Below, piece by piece: positions 47,605 through 59,060 of a stretch of 64,000 nt of DNA. The DNA is from Schistocephalus solidus. Its lineage: Eukaryota; Platyhelminthes; Cestoda; Diphyllobothriidea; Diphyllobothriidae. Where the stretch lies: assembly GCA_017591395.1 (NCBI GenBank), contig WEDG01001078.1:284299-348298 (forward strand), written 5' to 3'. The notes beneath the pieces are model-generated. The model saw nothing but the letters and a program-made list of their open reading frames with translations, was not told the DNA's origin and searched no databases. Position 1 is the stretch's first letter. Every line of letters starts with the position of its first letter. The position numbers and the translations under genes were made by a program.

Positions 47605-48395
47605 TAGAAATAGGGTTATTATCAATGAAACTCTGAGAAGATACGCTGAGAACCAACTGGAATGCACTCGTATAAAGATCGAAAACTTCAAGCATCACTT
47701 GCTTCAATGAACTGCCTTTTTAAACACGCTGACAGAAGATGAAAGACAATAATTTAGCAGCTGTACTCAGACCATAGGAAGAAAACTTGGAGACGCAAAG
47801 AGATCATCAGTTCTTCACGAAATTTTACCTAAATCGAGGCTCCTGAAAGGTCCATATTGGTACGTAAACAGCTATTCTTCTATGGCACTTGATGAAAACA
47901 TCACTTGAAGCATTGTCCCTGGATCCTAAATTCTGCATGCCTTATCGAAAAGTTAATCAGCTACAGTTTGAAAGCCTATTCAAAATATCAACAACCAAAC
48001 TAACGACCTAATTGACGTCTCCGTTGATAGAGTCCAACGATTAAAATCAACATTGGTGAATTTTTATAATCATTACCTTAAGAAGAAACAAACAGCTCGA
48101 AGATTAATGACGAGAAAACACGTACCGAAGCTAGAAAGCTTCGAGTGAACAAAAATATATTGGTAACTATACCGTAAACATGAGCAAGCGGCGTTCTTAT
48201 GGACACACCGGACTACGTTACGAAGACGCCATTCATCTTGTCCGACTAGACAAAATTTTGGAATGTATAAAAATAAAAGGATCCCACGGATAAAGAAGAG
48301 GCACATCCGAACGACTGCTTAAGAAGACGCCACTCAGGGTTTTAATAAGTGACTGGGACGTCGAATGCCTCCAACCAGTAGGCACGCGAGGGTTC
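47605..48395 (+). pseudogene. PLE lineage B, plus copy: N-terminal region (5' part, before a CR1 insertion)
   Basis: The plus strand codes for the N-terminal part typical of Penelope-like RTs: RRYAENQLECTRIKIENFKH, then WYVNSYSSMALDEN (about 47860), ALSLDPKFCMPYRKVNQLQF (47908-47970), VLMDTPDYVTKTPFILSD (about 48196-48250) and LISDWDVECLQPVGTR (about 48340-48396). Stops and frame changes occur between blocks. The reading stops exactly where LINE sequence begins and resumes at 50810, so this is one gene cut in two. The left end lies close to the 5' end of the minus-strand copy. Confidence 0.85.
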
Positions 48396-49061
48396 GCGAG
48401 GGCCAGCAGATGAGCTACCTCGACCTTTTGTTTACTAGTTCACGTGACAACACCGACGTTGTGAATTGTTTACCCTTTTAGGCAAGAGCGATCATATGGT
48501 TCTCATGTGGGAGTGCACATTATTCTCTTTGCCGTCTCAATCACTTGATTTCTGACCAAATATTTGGCGTAGGGAGTTCGAACAGATTAAAATAACCTTT
48601 CACCTATGTACTGGACATCCACATTCTAGGACGATATCGACGAGGCTTGGGGCCAATTAAAAGACGTAATCCACAGCCTTATTCCTAAACACTTACACAT
48701 TATGCGAAGAAGGCTAACAAACAGACCTCGCTGGTTTACTCCATCTTTGAATAAGTAAGTTAACAAGAAGAGAAATCTAAGGAAAAGATCCCACATTGTA
48801 CACTGGAATCCCTCGACTGTTACAAGTTGCAGATAAACCGACTCACAATTCGCATCAACAGAGATCGACGGGTCTTCGAAAATGATCTGTTGAATCGTGT
48901 TATGTTTCATCTTAAAGTCTTTGACAGTTAGATAAGGCAGAGCACGCGGAACAAGGATCCAAACCTACTATTGTGAACTTTCAAGGGCGTGGAAATCTCA
49001 GAGAACAGGGAGAAGGCTGAACGTCTTAAGCAGTTCTTCAGGTCCATCCTAACATCAGAAC

Positions 49062-50600
49062 TTGAATTTTTCCTTCCCACTTGCAAAGATGGAAACAGTT
49101 TTCTTAACAGATGAAACCATTCAGGAATATTTGCTACACCTCAAAGAGTCAACTTCTCTAGGCTCTGACGCAATACCGGCCAAACTGTTAAAGGACCTAC
49201 CTTCTGAAATGACCAAACCACTAGCCTTACTCTTCCAGACATCGTTTGCTACTGGGTATCTACCTTCCGATTGGAACAGCGCAAATATCACTCCGCTTTT
49301 CGAGAATGGAAGCCGAACATCTCCGAATAACTACAGACCGTTTATCCTTTCCTCTATTTGTATCAAAATCATGGCGAAAATTATCAAGAAAGCGTTGATG
49401 CAGTTCCCCAAGCATAATCCTCTCCTATCCGATGCCCAACACGGCGTTGGCCGTGGTAGGTCTTGACCTAAAAACCTACTCTTCTCACTTCAACGCTTGA
49501 CCAAAACACGCGGTGAAGTAAGAATGGTGCATTCCATCTACCTCGACTTCCAAAAGTTCTTCGACAGCGTTCATCACCAACGTCTCCTGCATAAACTGTG
49601 CAGCGTAGGAGTTTGTGGGTGCGTTCTTTTATGGATCCATAACTTTTAGATTGGACGGTCCCAAATAATACATGTCGGACGCAAGCAGTCCACAGGAGTA
49701 ACAATGGTGATTGGCATTCACAAGGCTCACTTTAAGCCCCAAATTATTCCTGGATTTAATCAGTGATTGTGGCATGGACTTCGACTGTGATGTTCTCTTG
49801 TTCACTGACGACATAAAACTATGGAAAGTTTTTGACAATATGGCAGACCGAGGACCATCTGCAACTGAACTTTACCAGGCTCGAGGACTGTTCAAAGCGC
49901 AGAATTATGCCGTTCAATGTAAGTTGGTGCACTTTTCTTCAAATTTGCTGCTGTGGAGCCTCCAGAGCCAAAATTTTCTTTCTAAATGGTACACAATTGC
50001 AACCAGTTGACAGGCAGAAGGACTTGGTTGTGTGAATTACGACATCACTGAAAGCAACACTAAACTACACGAAGGTGGCCAAACCAGCCATCTTTGTATT
50101 GCAACTCATCAGGCGCGCCTTTGTGGGATTTGACAAAGACACGTTCTCCAAAACATTTGGAAGGTTTGTGCAGCCGCACCTAAAATTTGTTACACATGTA
50201 TGGATACCTTGGAATTTCAATGATAGTAGTGTGCTAGAGAAGGTTCAAAGGTGGGCGACAAAAATGACTAAAGGTCTGCGAAAGCTTACCTATGAAAACA
50301 GACCATCGACTCTCAACCAGGTAACTACCAAGAGCTCTCATACTAAACTTTCGCATTATGAATGGCCTGGACTGTTGCCTTATTCCCAAGGATTTTTCAC
50401 TCTGACTAACGCGCCCACCTTGCGAGGTCACCCTTTAAAACAATTCACAAGTAAAGCATGGGTCTATTGACACAAGTACTTATTTATTAACAGAGTGGTT
50501 GCAACGTGGAACGCACTGCCAGCGGATGTAGGTCTCTCTACCACCATGAATTCCTTTAAGCACAAACTCAACGCATATCAAACCCCCCTTATAGTCAAAT
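49062..50600 (+). pseudogene. CR1-type reverse transcriptase (broken)
   Basis: The RT begins with TDETIQEYLLHLKESTSLGS and LPSDWNSANITPLFENGSRT (49062-49466). After a stop, motif A reads YLDFQKFFDSV (49539-49571). Motif C is FTDDIKL (49801-49821), with Ala of the usual FADD changed to Thr and both Asp kept. Motif B (usually a PQGSVLGP-type string) is lost in a frameshifted and apparently deleted stretch near 49700. The C-terminal part (50075-50470) reads RRAFVGFDKDTFSKTFGRFV, HLKFVTHVWIPW and EKVQRWATKMTKGLRKLTYE, and the last block FINRVVATWNALPADV runs to about 50580. Four or more frame changes rule out activity. Confidence 0.92.
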
Positions 50601-50789
50601 TGTATGTAATTATACTACTCATAATCATTTAGTGGTATATCGAATGTATTTTGTCGACTAGCCAGCGGCTGCTTGTTTTTCACATGTCATTATTGAACAA
50701 AGTCTTTTCAATTTTCCTCCTTTATCAATGTTTCCTTAGCCACTTTGTAACCAATAAGCAGTTCATAGGCGTTCGCTTATCTTTCCCTT

Positions 50790-50809
50790 GATAAAACTGA
50801 ACTGAACTG
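50790..50809 (+). repeat. CR1 3' tail of ACTGA repeats
   Basis: GATAAAACTGAACTGAACTG closes the LINE and is followed immediately by PLE coding sequence. It sets the 3' junction of the insertion to within a few bases. Confidence 0.8.
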
Positions 50810-52030
50810 GACATCCTTCGGTTTGATGACCTCCCGCATATTCACAAGGAAGGCCTGCTAATTCGTTCGATTTTGCACACGTGCAACTCGACTTATCATG
50901 TTATTGCAAAATAATTGGCGGAGAAACGCAAACCTTTACAGCATCAGCGGGCATCACGTACCTATCCAGATACGTTTGAATGTATTGTTGGCGTCACAGA
51001 TGTCAACTTAAATAACATGATGTTTTCTTTAGACGTATCATTGCTTTTAACAAACGTTCCAGTCACTGAGAAAGTCAATTACATCAGTGAATCACTTTTT
51101 GAGAAATTGGCAGGAAATACGAATACCGACGAAGGCACTTAATGAACTAAGATGCGCATTAAACATGCGGTTCCTAATTGACAACCAACTTTACAGACAA
51201 ATATGCGCCATTTCTACGGGATTGCTACTTGAACCACTCTTAACCAATGTCCTCATGGGCAAGCTGGAAAAATCTGACCTAAGCGATCAGATCAATAAGC
51301 AAAAACACTACGATCTATGCATTGACGACATAATTCAGATTGCCAAAGAAGAAAACAGAGTAGATGCACACCGTCTCACGAACCTTGCCAGTAGTGAAAT
51401 TTCGAATAGTATTCTCAAACTGTCCAGTTTTACACTGAGAAGATAGGGATAGTTTGCCAGCACAGACAATCTCCATTTGCATCTACCCATTTACTTACTC
51501 CTATGGAGTCGGTTATATTCGTCGCATGAGTCAGCGCCTATCCGAAAGACTAAGGTAACACCTCCACGCAAGGCTGCGAAAAGGCAAAGTCAAAATCAAA
51601 AACGGCGCTATTCTCGCACACATGGTTAAGTCCAAGCATCGTGTTCACGATGGCTTCCGTGTGGTCAATTAGGTGCCACCAAACTACCACAAGTCACTGG
51701 GTAAGTGTCTACTAGAAGCAACAGAAACTACTGCCATCAGGTTGAGAAAGTCAATCTTGTGCGCACCAAAGAACCTTCTTCAATGTGCGCATTTTGTGTG
51801 GGGAAAGACGGGTGAACAAGATGCCGTCTCCTCTCCCCCCTTCCCCGCTAAAACGCCTCCAACAAACCCTCACTGCCGCATAACCAGCTGCCTCTTACCG
51901 CCACACCTCCGCCATATTCGCACACAAACACTTGTATGACAAGTCAAGCATTATTGATCACATGTTTTACGTTGTACCCCGTTCCCATAAATATGTACTG
52001 CCCTGATGATATTTTCTCGGAAGCACACAT
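50810..52030 (+). pseudogene. PLE lineage B, plus copy: RT, GIY-YIG and 3' end (after the CR1 insertion)
   Basis: The frame resumes with ILRFDDLPHIHKEG, the YGLPKIHK-type block that should directly follow PVGTR at 48395. RT motif A is MFSLDVSLLLTNVPV (about 51020-51065). Motif B reads QICAISTGLLLEPLLTNVLM. The catalytic block is CIDDIIQIA (51318-51344), with Tyr of YVDD changed to Cys. Compared with the minus copy, the stretch carrying GIYTNFGSF is missing: the frame jumps from SNSILKLSS straight to FTLRR, a deletion of roughly 350 bases. The GIY-YIG domain follows (YSYGVGYIRRMSQRLSERLR, about 51496-51555), then LRKGKVKIKNGAILAHMVKS and TETTAIRLRKSILCA. Similarity to the minus copy ends near 52025. 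Confidence 0.9.
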
Positions 52031-52479
52031 ATGCTGGCCAACTGGTCCTCTAATTCTTTCTAAAAAATATTGCCTGGAACTAGCTTTTTTGTTATTTTCC
52101 GACAGAATTGGTTGTACATTTCTCCATATTTACTTCAGAATAACCACAACATGCGTCACAACTTTCGAATTTTACACGAATAGGCTACCATATTGCAAAA
52201 ACCAGTTATGAAATCATTTATGTTGACGACATTTGCAGTAAAAGACTTTGCCAAGTCAAAAGCCGTTTAAGACCGGAGTTAGTGAAGTCATTCTTTATTT
52301 TTACGAAAAACGTTTTTGAATGCAATTTATTTTCGTCTGCCTTCGTTAACGGTCCAAAATTGTTTGGCTGAACTAGCACACTGACAGTACTTCATCGGTG
52401 ATGTCGATCGGTTTTGTCAGAAAAACCTTTTAGTGACATAGATGTTGCATGTTTTCGAGTTCTGTTTGATCCTGGAGCA

Positions 52480-52990
52480 ATTTTTATGTGACCAATGTTG
52501 ACTCTTTTGGTTTACTCAAGGGTCCTGTAGTTGTAGGAGTTGGCGGTAACGGATTTTCAGGTTGTTAATCACATCTGCCTTGAGTACGGCACGTGTTGTT
52601 TGTGGGTACCAGTCTTTGAATGTCCCTCGTTTTCAGCCTACACGACGTGGCTTTACCAAATCTCAAAGTTCGAGAAAAAGAAAACAAGATTTGCGCACTA
52701 CTTTGTTGGCTTGCCAATGACGCTATTGACTCTTCGACACACTTGAAAACACTCAACACAGAAAATGTACATCAAATTCCCCACTGACCCACTGTCATCG
52801 AAAAAGATATTGTTGCTAAGCGCTGGTGGTTTGACATGCTTTCTTGTCCAAATCTGCTAACAAATAAAGAACTTTAATAACTTGAATTGAAAGACACCTC
52901 CAAGAAGACAGCTGGTCTACCATAGGCATAATACTAAGAAAAGTGCTGCCGCGCAAAATTCCTAGAATCTCATTTTTTTCTTTCTGAACA
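52480..52990 (-). repeat. Dispersed repeat W, copy 4
   Basis: Minus-strand copy aligned with 30000-30500 (-) and 37980-38500 (+). A frame from 52759 reads VFKCVEESIASLASQQSSAQ and TLRFGKATSCRLKTRD. It ends with the shared NYRTLE block near 52510. It abuts part X of XTZ on its right. Confidence 0.75.
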
Positions 52991-53029
52991 AGCACAATGA
53001 TACCGTATAAATTTGGCTTTATTATTGTT

Positions 53030-54300
53030 CACTTATTTGCTATTTGCTGCTATGTGTGCCGCCTTAAAGTTTTCTCTATTCTTTTGAAGCTAGACTACTG
53101 TTCGCTTGTGAGAATTAATAATTTTTTGCCAGTTTATAATAAATAGAAGTTCTTTTGAGAAGGATATATTACCAGTATCGAAAAATATTTTAAATTGTGA
53201 CGAGGTCCAAAGAACTAAAAAAATTTATTTATGCTGTTTAAAATACCCTGCAAGTGTTTCGGGATTTGAGCGCCATTTGTGAGAGAGAGTGACAGTATCG
53301 CACCTTCATAATGATTTTCATTGCTATCCTCAAGGTGGCATTAATTAAATGATAAAAACTGGAATTTAAACTGCAACCATTCATAGTTGGCTACTCACAC
53401 GCAGCTTTATTTATATTTATATATCCTTGAAATGATCGTTTTACGGCAGATAGCATGCTATTTTCAGCAGGGTTTCTATAAGGCCTATTAAAAAACAGAA
53501 CTTCTGAAATTTATCGAAGTTATAATCCAATCCCTGATCAGCATGAATGTGTGGAGGGAACATTAATCTTGCTTTTCAAATAAATCTTTAATTGAAATCA
53601 GAACCTTTGAAGAACTCGTCTTCTCAAACGCTTTTGTCATCCTCTTCAACTACCTTTTAAACGTATCACCCTGGTTTACAACAGAAGTTAAACTAGGTAA
53701 AAGACCGTGACTAACTGTCTTTTTCACATTGTTATGTCTACCGTGAAAGGCAAATAACTAGCAAACACAGTTTCTCATGACGCGTGAGTGCACATGCTTA
53801 TGTCAACATAAAAGTGCAATATTTCCTCATATTGGGCTTGATGGCTGTTTTTTTGTACAAATTTCGGCTGTTTTTTTGTACAAATTTCGGCTGTTTTTAC
53901 GCCGCTCTTGTAACTACTATCTTAACTGGTTTACAACCATAATAAACAGAATTTTCCGGAGAATTCATTTTCTGCCCCGTAAATTCTAGAATAATGCCAC
54001 TGCAAAAATGACGTTCCCCAAGGAAAATTGTCGGCCATTGGCAAACTTTCCACTTGTTTTTGCCCAACCATGAAGGATTTGACGTAGCAAGAAGGTTCAA
54101 TGGCGATCTACTTGTGGTCACCTCAAGTTTTACTCTCAAAACTTTTTGGACAATTTGGACAATGTCATAATGAATTCCACTCATAGGATATCACTTAATA
54201 CTGATTATAGTCATCTGTGACTGGAGGTCCATTTTCAATAGAAATTAGACTGGGCGGTTGCTTTTACTGCGCAAAACATTTTTTTCCTTTCAGAAAAATT
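53030..54300 (-). repeat. Dispersed repeat XTZ, copy 4 (X part)
   Basis: About 1.25 kb on the minus strand aligned with the plus strand of 23360-24580. Anchors are CTCCAGTCACAGATGACTAT, GTAACTACAAGAGCGGC-like, CCTGATCAGGGATTGGATTA-like and GGCGGCACACATAG. The frame containing PVTDDYNQY near 54200 and KIVVTRAA near 53900 is partly kept. A 23-bp tandem array at 53843-53898 is private to this copy. Confidence 0.7.
53843..53898. repeat. 23-bp tandem array
   Basis: GGCTGTTTTTTTGTACAAAT plus TTC is repeated twice exactly, followed by a partial third unit. Confidence 0.95.
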
Positions 54301-55699
54301 GCCGATAACGTAGGAACAAATTTTTTGGTCGTGTTGCAACAGTCATAAGTGCCTATGTTTAGCTGCTATTCGACGTTATTTTTTGCTGCGCGTCCTCTTA
54401 TGAGGCCAGTAGAATCGTCTTTCACACTTATTTTAGCACCTGATTAGTACACTATTTTGTCACAAAGGCGATTTCACCTCATTTTGCCAGGTTTGGGGTT
54501 TAAGCGGTTCCAACAACTCCCCATGAAATGCCATAGTTAACCGAAATTTTTATTTCTGAATTCTCGGGAAAAGCAAAATTTAGCTTTGCAGCAAGAGCTC
54601 CGGGTATTTTTTCAGTCTTGGTTTCAGCTGGTGCTCATCAAGCTCGTTGTAACCTCTATAGTCAAGCCTTCCGCTTTTCTTCTATATGATTATGAATCCT
54701 CATAACATGAGGGAACATTTACAGGTCTGGCACCGAACCTTAACAGATCCTTTATGAGGATACGCATCAGTTTGCTCGGTGGACCGGTTATTTCCATACA
54801 AAATATTACAGGATATTCTCGAACAGTTCCTTCCAACTTTTGTTGATAGTGCAACCTCCGAATATATAGAAGCCATAAATGACCACTTCAGTCACGCTGT
54901 TAGTCATTGTTCCTGTTATTCTCCTATATTACGAGCTGCTGTTCAGCTGCTTTAGCATGTCTCGAGTTTGAAACAGAAGGCGCGACAACGCAACGGGTAT
55001 GCCCCATAACGCGATAGGTGAGCACACCTCGACTCTTGATAATACTTTGTGCGCGTTGGTATGACAATCACTTTACCCAGTCCAACCCACTGGCTGAGAA
55101 GAGGATAACATGGAGGTCAAATTTACCGTTCGTATATGACATTTCAAGAAGAATAACCATCAAGAAAACCTCCCGTGTTGTTCATAATGAATGACCTTTC
55201 TGTTCGCGTTCATTGGAGTAGATTAACGTCCTGTAAGCATGATGTCAGTGGGGTGACCTGACTGCCATTTTGATTCGGAGATGGAATGCCTATCGTAACA
55301 ACTGGCGCAGGAAATTTTTCAGTTGTTCTGCCAGTCAGTTTCATATTATTTTCCTTGCCACCAGAATTTTCTCGCATATTCTGTCGGCTGACTCCGTTTT
55401 TCTTTGCTAGAGTCGTGCGTCGTGAAGTTAGTTTTGTAGAATACAACAGCGGAAATCATCAATTCTAGAGGGCAAAATGTGCATAATGAGTCGAAACTAA
55501 CCAATAGTCATTCAAACGTTCACGTTCAAGTTACACCGGCCTATGCAGCCTTTAGGTTATCTGGTTATGCAATACGCGCAAATCACTTCCAGTAGTGCAA
55601 GTACTTATTCGGCATTTTTAAGTACCTGTTCATTGCATATAAACTTATCTTAATCTCTGAAATACGTCTGCTACGGAACAGTGTCAACTCTTTTGAAAA
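54301..55699. other. Unassigned DNA, possible LINE linker fragment near 54.7-54.9 kb
   Basis: A plus-strand stretch around 54770-54960 is open and reads KILQDILEQFLPTFVDSATS. Its acidic, aromatic character is reminiscent of the linker between endonuclease and RT in jockey/CR1 LINEs, but no flanking domain confirms this. Nothing else is recognised here; the minus-strand frame at 55210-55446 has no motif. Confidence 0.25.
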
Positions 55700-55739
55700 T
55701 TATCTGCAGCATATTCAACCAATAGAAACGAATAGACTA

Positions 55740-56840
55740 CTCTTATGGAAGAGCTGAAAAGAAAAAAAATGAATTTGAGTGGAAGAATACATGCATGTAT
55801 AAATCGCCAGATAAGGGATACATTCTGTGGTAGGAAAGTAACCGATGGATAATATAAAGGAATTGACGAATTTTAGCAAAAGGAATATCAATATGAGGGG
55901 AGAAGGAGAAACTGTATGTCAGAGTAATGCAAAGGTACTGGAACGAGGATACCTCGTTGAGAAGGGCTTCAGAGAATTCAGGACTAGATGAGGGTCCACA
56001 GGTGAAAAACACATTAGATGGATTTCTCATGGTTGAGTTGGAGACCATTTTCTGACTAACATGCTAAGAAATGTTCCAGGCCGTCCTTCAGACACTGGAG
56101 ATGTGTCTGGTCACCAGCGATATCATCGGCATATGTTATATATGAATAGTCGTTTGGTTGTCTAAAATCGTCAGTTATGGAGGATAAGAGGTTATTATAT
56201 TTGCTTGAACCTTGAAGAACACTGTAGTTTTTTGAGAAGGACAGTAGATTTCCGCCTGCCGGATTGTATGAATTGAGTGCAGGAAGAAAAATAATCTTCG
56301 AGCAAAGAGAGAGAGCTCAGTCGGGAGAGCCACACGTGGATGTTTTGTTAGGGAGGAGATGGCTAGGGACGGCGGGGAAAACATACGAGTAGTCAAGAAA
56401 TGCGCATGCGTACGCACGGCAGCCCTTATCTAGATTCTTTTACAGCCGAATGGACCACAAGAGCAGCAATATCTACGGGACTACTATGCATAATGCAAGG
56501 GGTCGGAGACATTAGTGGAGAATGAAATAAGTATATCTAAGGCTACTCTTTCAGCAAGCTTCAGGAAAGCAGAAGAACAGGTGACTGAGCGAAAAGATTA
56601 AGGACCAAAATAAGTGGACTTTTGGGGATAAGAGTGATATGATACGCCAATCGTCAGGAATCGAAGACTCCATGCAGGATATTTTGATAAAGGGTGTCAA
56701 AACAGGGGCATTCTGAGGACAGTTAGACTTTATTGTAAATAATGAGACTCTATCTGGCCTGACAGCTGTTAATCCATGGACATTTTTCAGTTGTTTTTTA
56801 ACTGTTGCCACTGTCACAAGAGAAAAGATACTTATCATTA
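55740..56840 (-). pseudogene. LINE reverse transcriptase domain (relic)
   Basis: The minus strand reads VTVATVKKQLKNVHGLTAVR and ESSIPDDWRIISLLSPKV (56838-56600), the fingers region. Motif A is a degenerate FLDYSYVFPAVPS (about 56400-56360). Motif C is ITYADDIAGD (around 56134-56117) with both Asp present. The thumb region reads EVSSFQYLCITLTYSFSFSP and HIDIPFAKIRQFLY (about 55950-55870). The usual Lys-Ala-Phe-Asp of motif A is altered, and stops separate most blocks. Confidence 0.8.
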
Positions 56841-57349
56841 GCGAAATGATGTTTAAGGGAAGATTCGATTCAGTGGGAGCATGGATATAATGTTCATTTA
56901 GAGAGTTCTTATCAGCATCAACATGTGCTAGTTTGCTTGATTGGCCAGTAAGACGTTTAAGGTTCCTCCAGAGTTCTGAAGACGAAAACTAAAACGAAGA
57001 TTAAGAAGGAGGCAAAAAAACTAACTTACATAGAGATCATTCAATCTGGAAATTTCCCTTTTTATCAGAGCATACAAACTAGGCCTACGTAGCAGTCCAA
57101 GGGACTGTCACGTAGGCTAGTTTGTGAACAAGTTCCTTTTTGTCAGGTCTGACCATAACGGTATCGAGAAAACAGCAAACATTAAAATTTTCTGTTGTTA
57201 TTACTGTAAGGTAGCTGGAGCACAAGCAGAAATAAGATTGTCTGGAGCAGGCTAAAATGTTGTGGGGCCGTGCCACAAACATTAACATACCTTTAGGCTT
57301 TGAGTTACAGTGCTCGCCTGGAAGTGGAATTAATATTTGGAAGGCCTTT

Positions 57350-57960
57350 TAGCACAAAATGATCTGAACCAGACAATGGAGCTATGTTTGTAACAGGGAA
57401 AAGCTTGGCTTATTTGGTCAAAATTTGATCACGAGGGGCTTCGGTGCGAGTATTGAAGGAAACTAGATAAGCAAAGCCTAACGGTGAAGGTGAACGTAGA
57501 TTCATATGATTAAATTGGCCACATAATAGAATAAGATGCTCGCAAGACAATGAAGCAAGATGTTTTGTGAAAGAAAGTCAAAAATTCGGGTAAAGGCACC
57601 TTCACAGGTAGAGTGGGGAATATAAATACTAACAAAAATAATACCTTTAAAATTACTTGACAATCTGGGCTTATATATGAGAGCAATAACATCTAATTAG
57701 TTATCAGAATATAAAAGTAAGGCTTACAGTTAAGAAACCAAATCTGGTTGATCAAAATAGCCCGTCCACCGCATCTGCTAGAGGATGAAGATTTTCTATC
57801 ATTTCAGAAACAACAGAAATAGTCCTATTTTACCATATATATATTAAGGACAAATTACTTCAATCTTACTGTGTTCTTTTCTCGACAAAAGTAGCTCCAT
57901 ATTGTGAGTTTTGTTGAATATCGAACTGTAAGTTGTCGACAGGATGCCTGGAATTGGCAA
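57350..57960 (-). pseudogene. LINE endonuclease domain (relic)
   Basis: Minus-strand translation gives CGGRAILIN (about 57780), matching the GGVAILI block; HLILLCGQFNHMNL (about 57530-57490), matching the GDFN active-site block with Asp changed to Gln; and NIAPLSGSDHFVL (57392-57353), with the Ser-Asp-His active-site triplet intact. The pieces lie in more than one frame. Confidence 0.78.
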
Positions 57961-58479
57961 TTCATTTTTCGATTGTCACTTCAGGGTGAATTGTCAGTCG
58001 AAACGGTGTTTTTCCTCTGTTAAGACCTGCGTTGATTAAACCATGATGAGGTTAGCACGAGAGGATCACAAATCCAATATATTTAGCGAAAAGTGCAACA
58101 TTGGAAATTGTTGAGTAAAACGTTTAGTTTCACTTCATTCAAAAACCTGCTAACATTTTGTACAGCGGACCCCGGGACCATAATACAGGCAAACATAGCA
58201 GCGAACATAATCGAAAAATGGGGCGAGTAGTGTGTAATTGCAAAAACTTTCAAAGTGAATGGAAAGCAAACAATAATGATGGCTTAAATTAAAAAGCCCG
58301 TCGTTCTTTTGTACAAAAAATCAGTTGATATGCCACTGATAAGCCCTGGAGCTGGTGGCACTTACATTAATTCCAGTTGGTTGTTCGGTGGAAGAAGTAC
58401 TTTGTTTCCCGTAAACGAGTCGCTAATCTCCAAAGTGATTGAAGCGAACAAGCTATTTTTATGAAGCCATTCAGAAAGA

Positions 58480-59060
58480 GACAGAAAGGTGGCTATAATC
58501 TTATTTGCCTGACGTTTTGGTTTCTCATTCGAATTCATTATCATCGAAAATCGCAGATGCTGGTTTTGTGTGATACTTATAAGCGCCATGCCAAAAAAAG
58601 TATTATTCCAGTCATTGCTTCTCCTTTTTTTCTGAATTTCCGAACCCTCATCACGTGTGGTTTCCTGAGAAATTTAGCCCACTGGCACTGGGACAAGTGC
58701 ACACCCGCGGGATCGGCGCGTGTCTAATTAATCTGCCTCGTCTAAGTTTAGTACAGAATATGCAGGCGGGAGTTCATGGGTTTTTTATACGACTGAACGC
58801 CGGAAAACCATGATTCCAGCAGTTTGGGGCAAAGGCGGATGGAACCTCCAGGGAAACCTTTTGGCCTCATAAATGTGTGGACGGTTTTCGTCGGTTGAGT
58901 GTCGATTTGGGAGCTCGCGCTGTTCGTCTCCATTACTGCTGCGTGCGGGGTCAGCCATATTCACATGAGTTTCCCAATTCCTCCGATACACTTACTCGAC
59001 CTCAGAATTGCACCACTCGCAACCATCACCTGCAAACGAGACAGCTGCTAGATTTGCTAC
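58480..59060 (-). pseudogene. PLE lineage A: GIY-YIG end, C-terminal module and 3' UTR (minus)
   Basis: From right to left the minus strand reads CIGGIGKLM (about 59000, end of the GIY-YIG signature), HAAVMETNSASSQIDTQPTK, then HTFMRPKGFPG and RLCPKLLESWFSGVQSYKKP (about 58860-58790), matching HTFKFDEV and RELLESWFSGPQS of the lineage. The 3' UTR core is present on the minus strand as CATCTGCGATTTTCGATGAT and CCAAAACGTCAGGCAAATAA (about 58560-58505). Frame changes occur between the GIY-YIG and C-terminal parts. Confidence 0.82.

Larger units (their letters stand above)
48396..50809 (+). mobile_element. CR1-type LINE inserted into PLE lineage B
   Basis: 5'-truncated non-LTR element. It opens inside the endonuclease (SYLDLLFTSSRDNTDVVNCL, then GKSDHMVL at 48481-48504), continues with a linker (REKAE-type, KQFFRSILTSELEF), the RT and a CR1-type C-terminus, and ends in a pentameric tail of ACTGA units (about 50796-50809) in place of poly-A, as is usual for CR1. 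The element is dead because of multiple frameshifts. I see no clear target-site duplication, also usual for CR1. Confidence 0.9.
55700..57960 (-). mobile_element. Jockey/CR1-like LINE on the minus strand, degenerate
   Basis: Domains appear in LINE order on the minus strand: endonuclease (57960-57350), linker, then RT (56840-55740). The copy is AT-rich like its surroundings and has many stops, so it is older than the CR1 and RTE copies. I see no terminal tail at its left end. Confidence 0.8.

Noticed and set aside
49468..49838. Minus-strand frames opposite the CR1 RT
   Set aside because: They are antisense shadows; the plus strand here carries RT motifs A and C.
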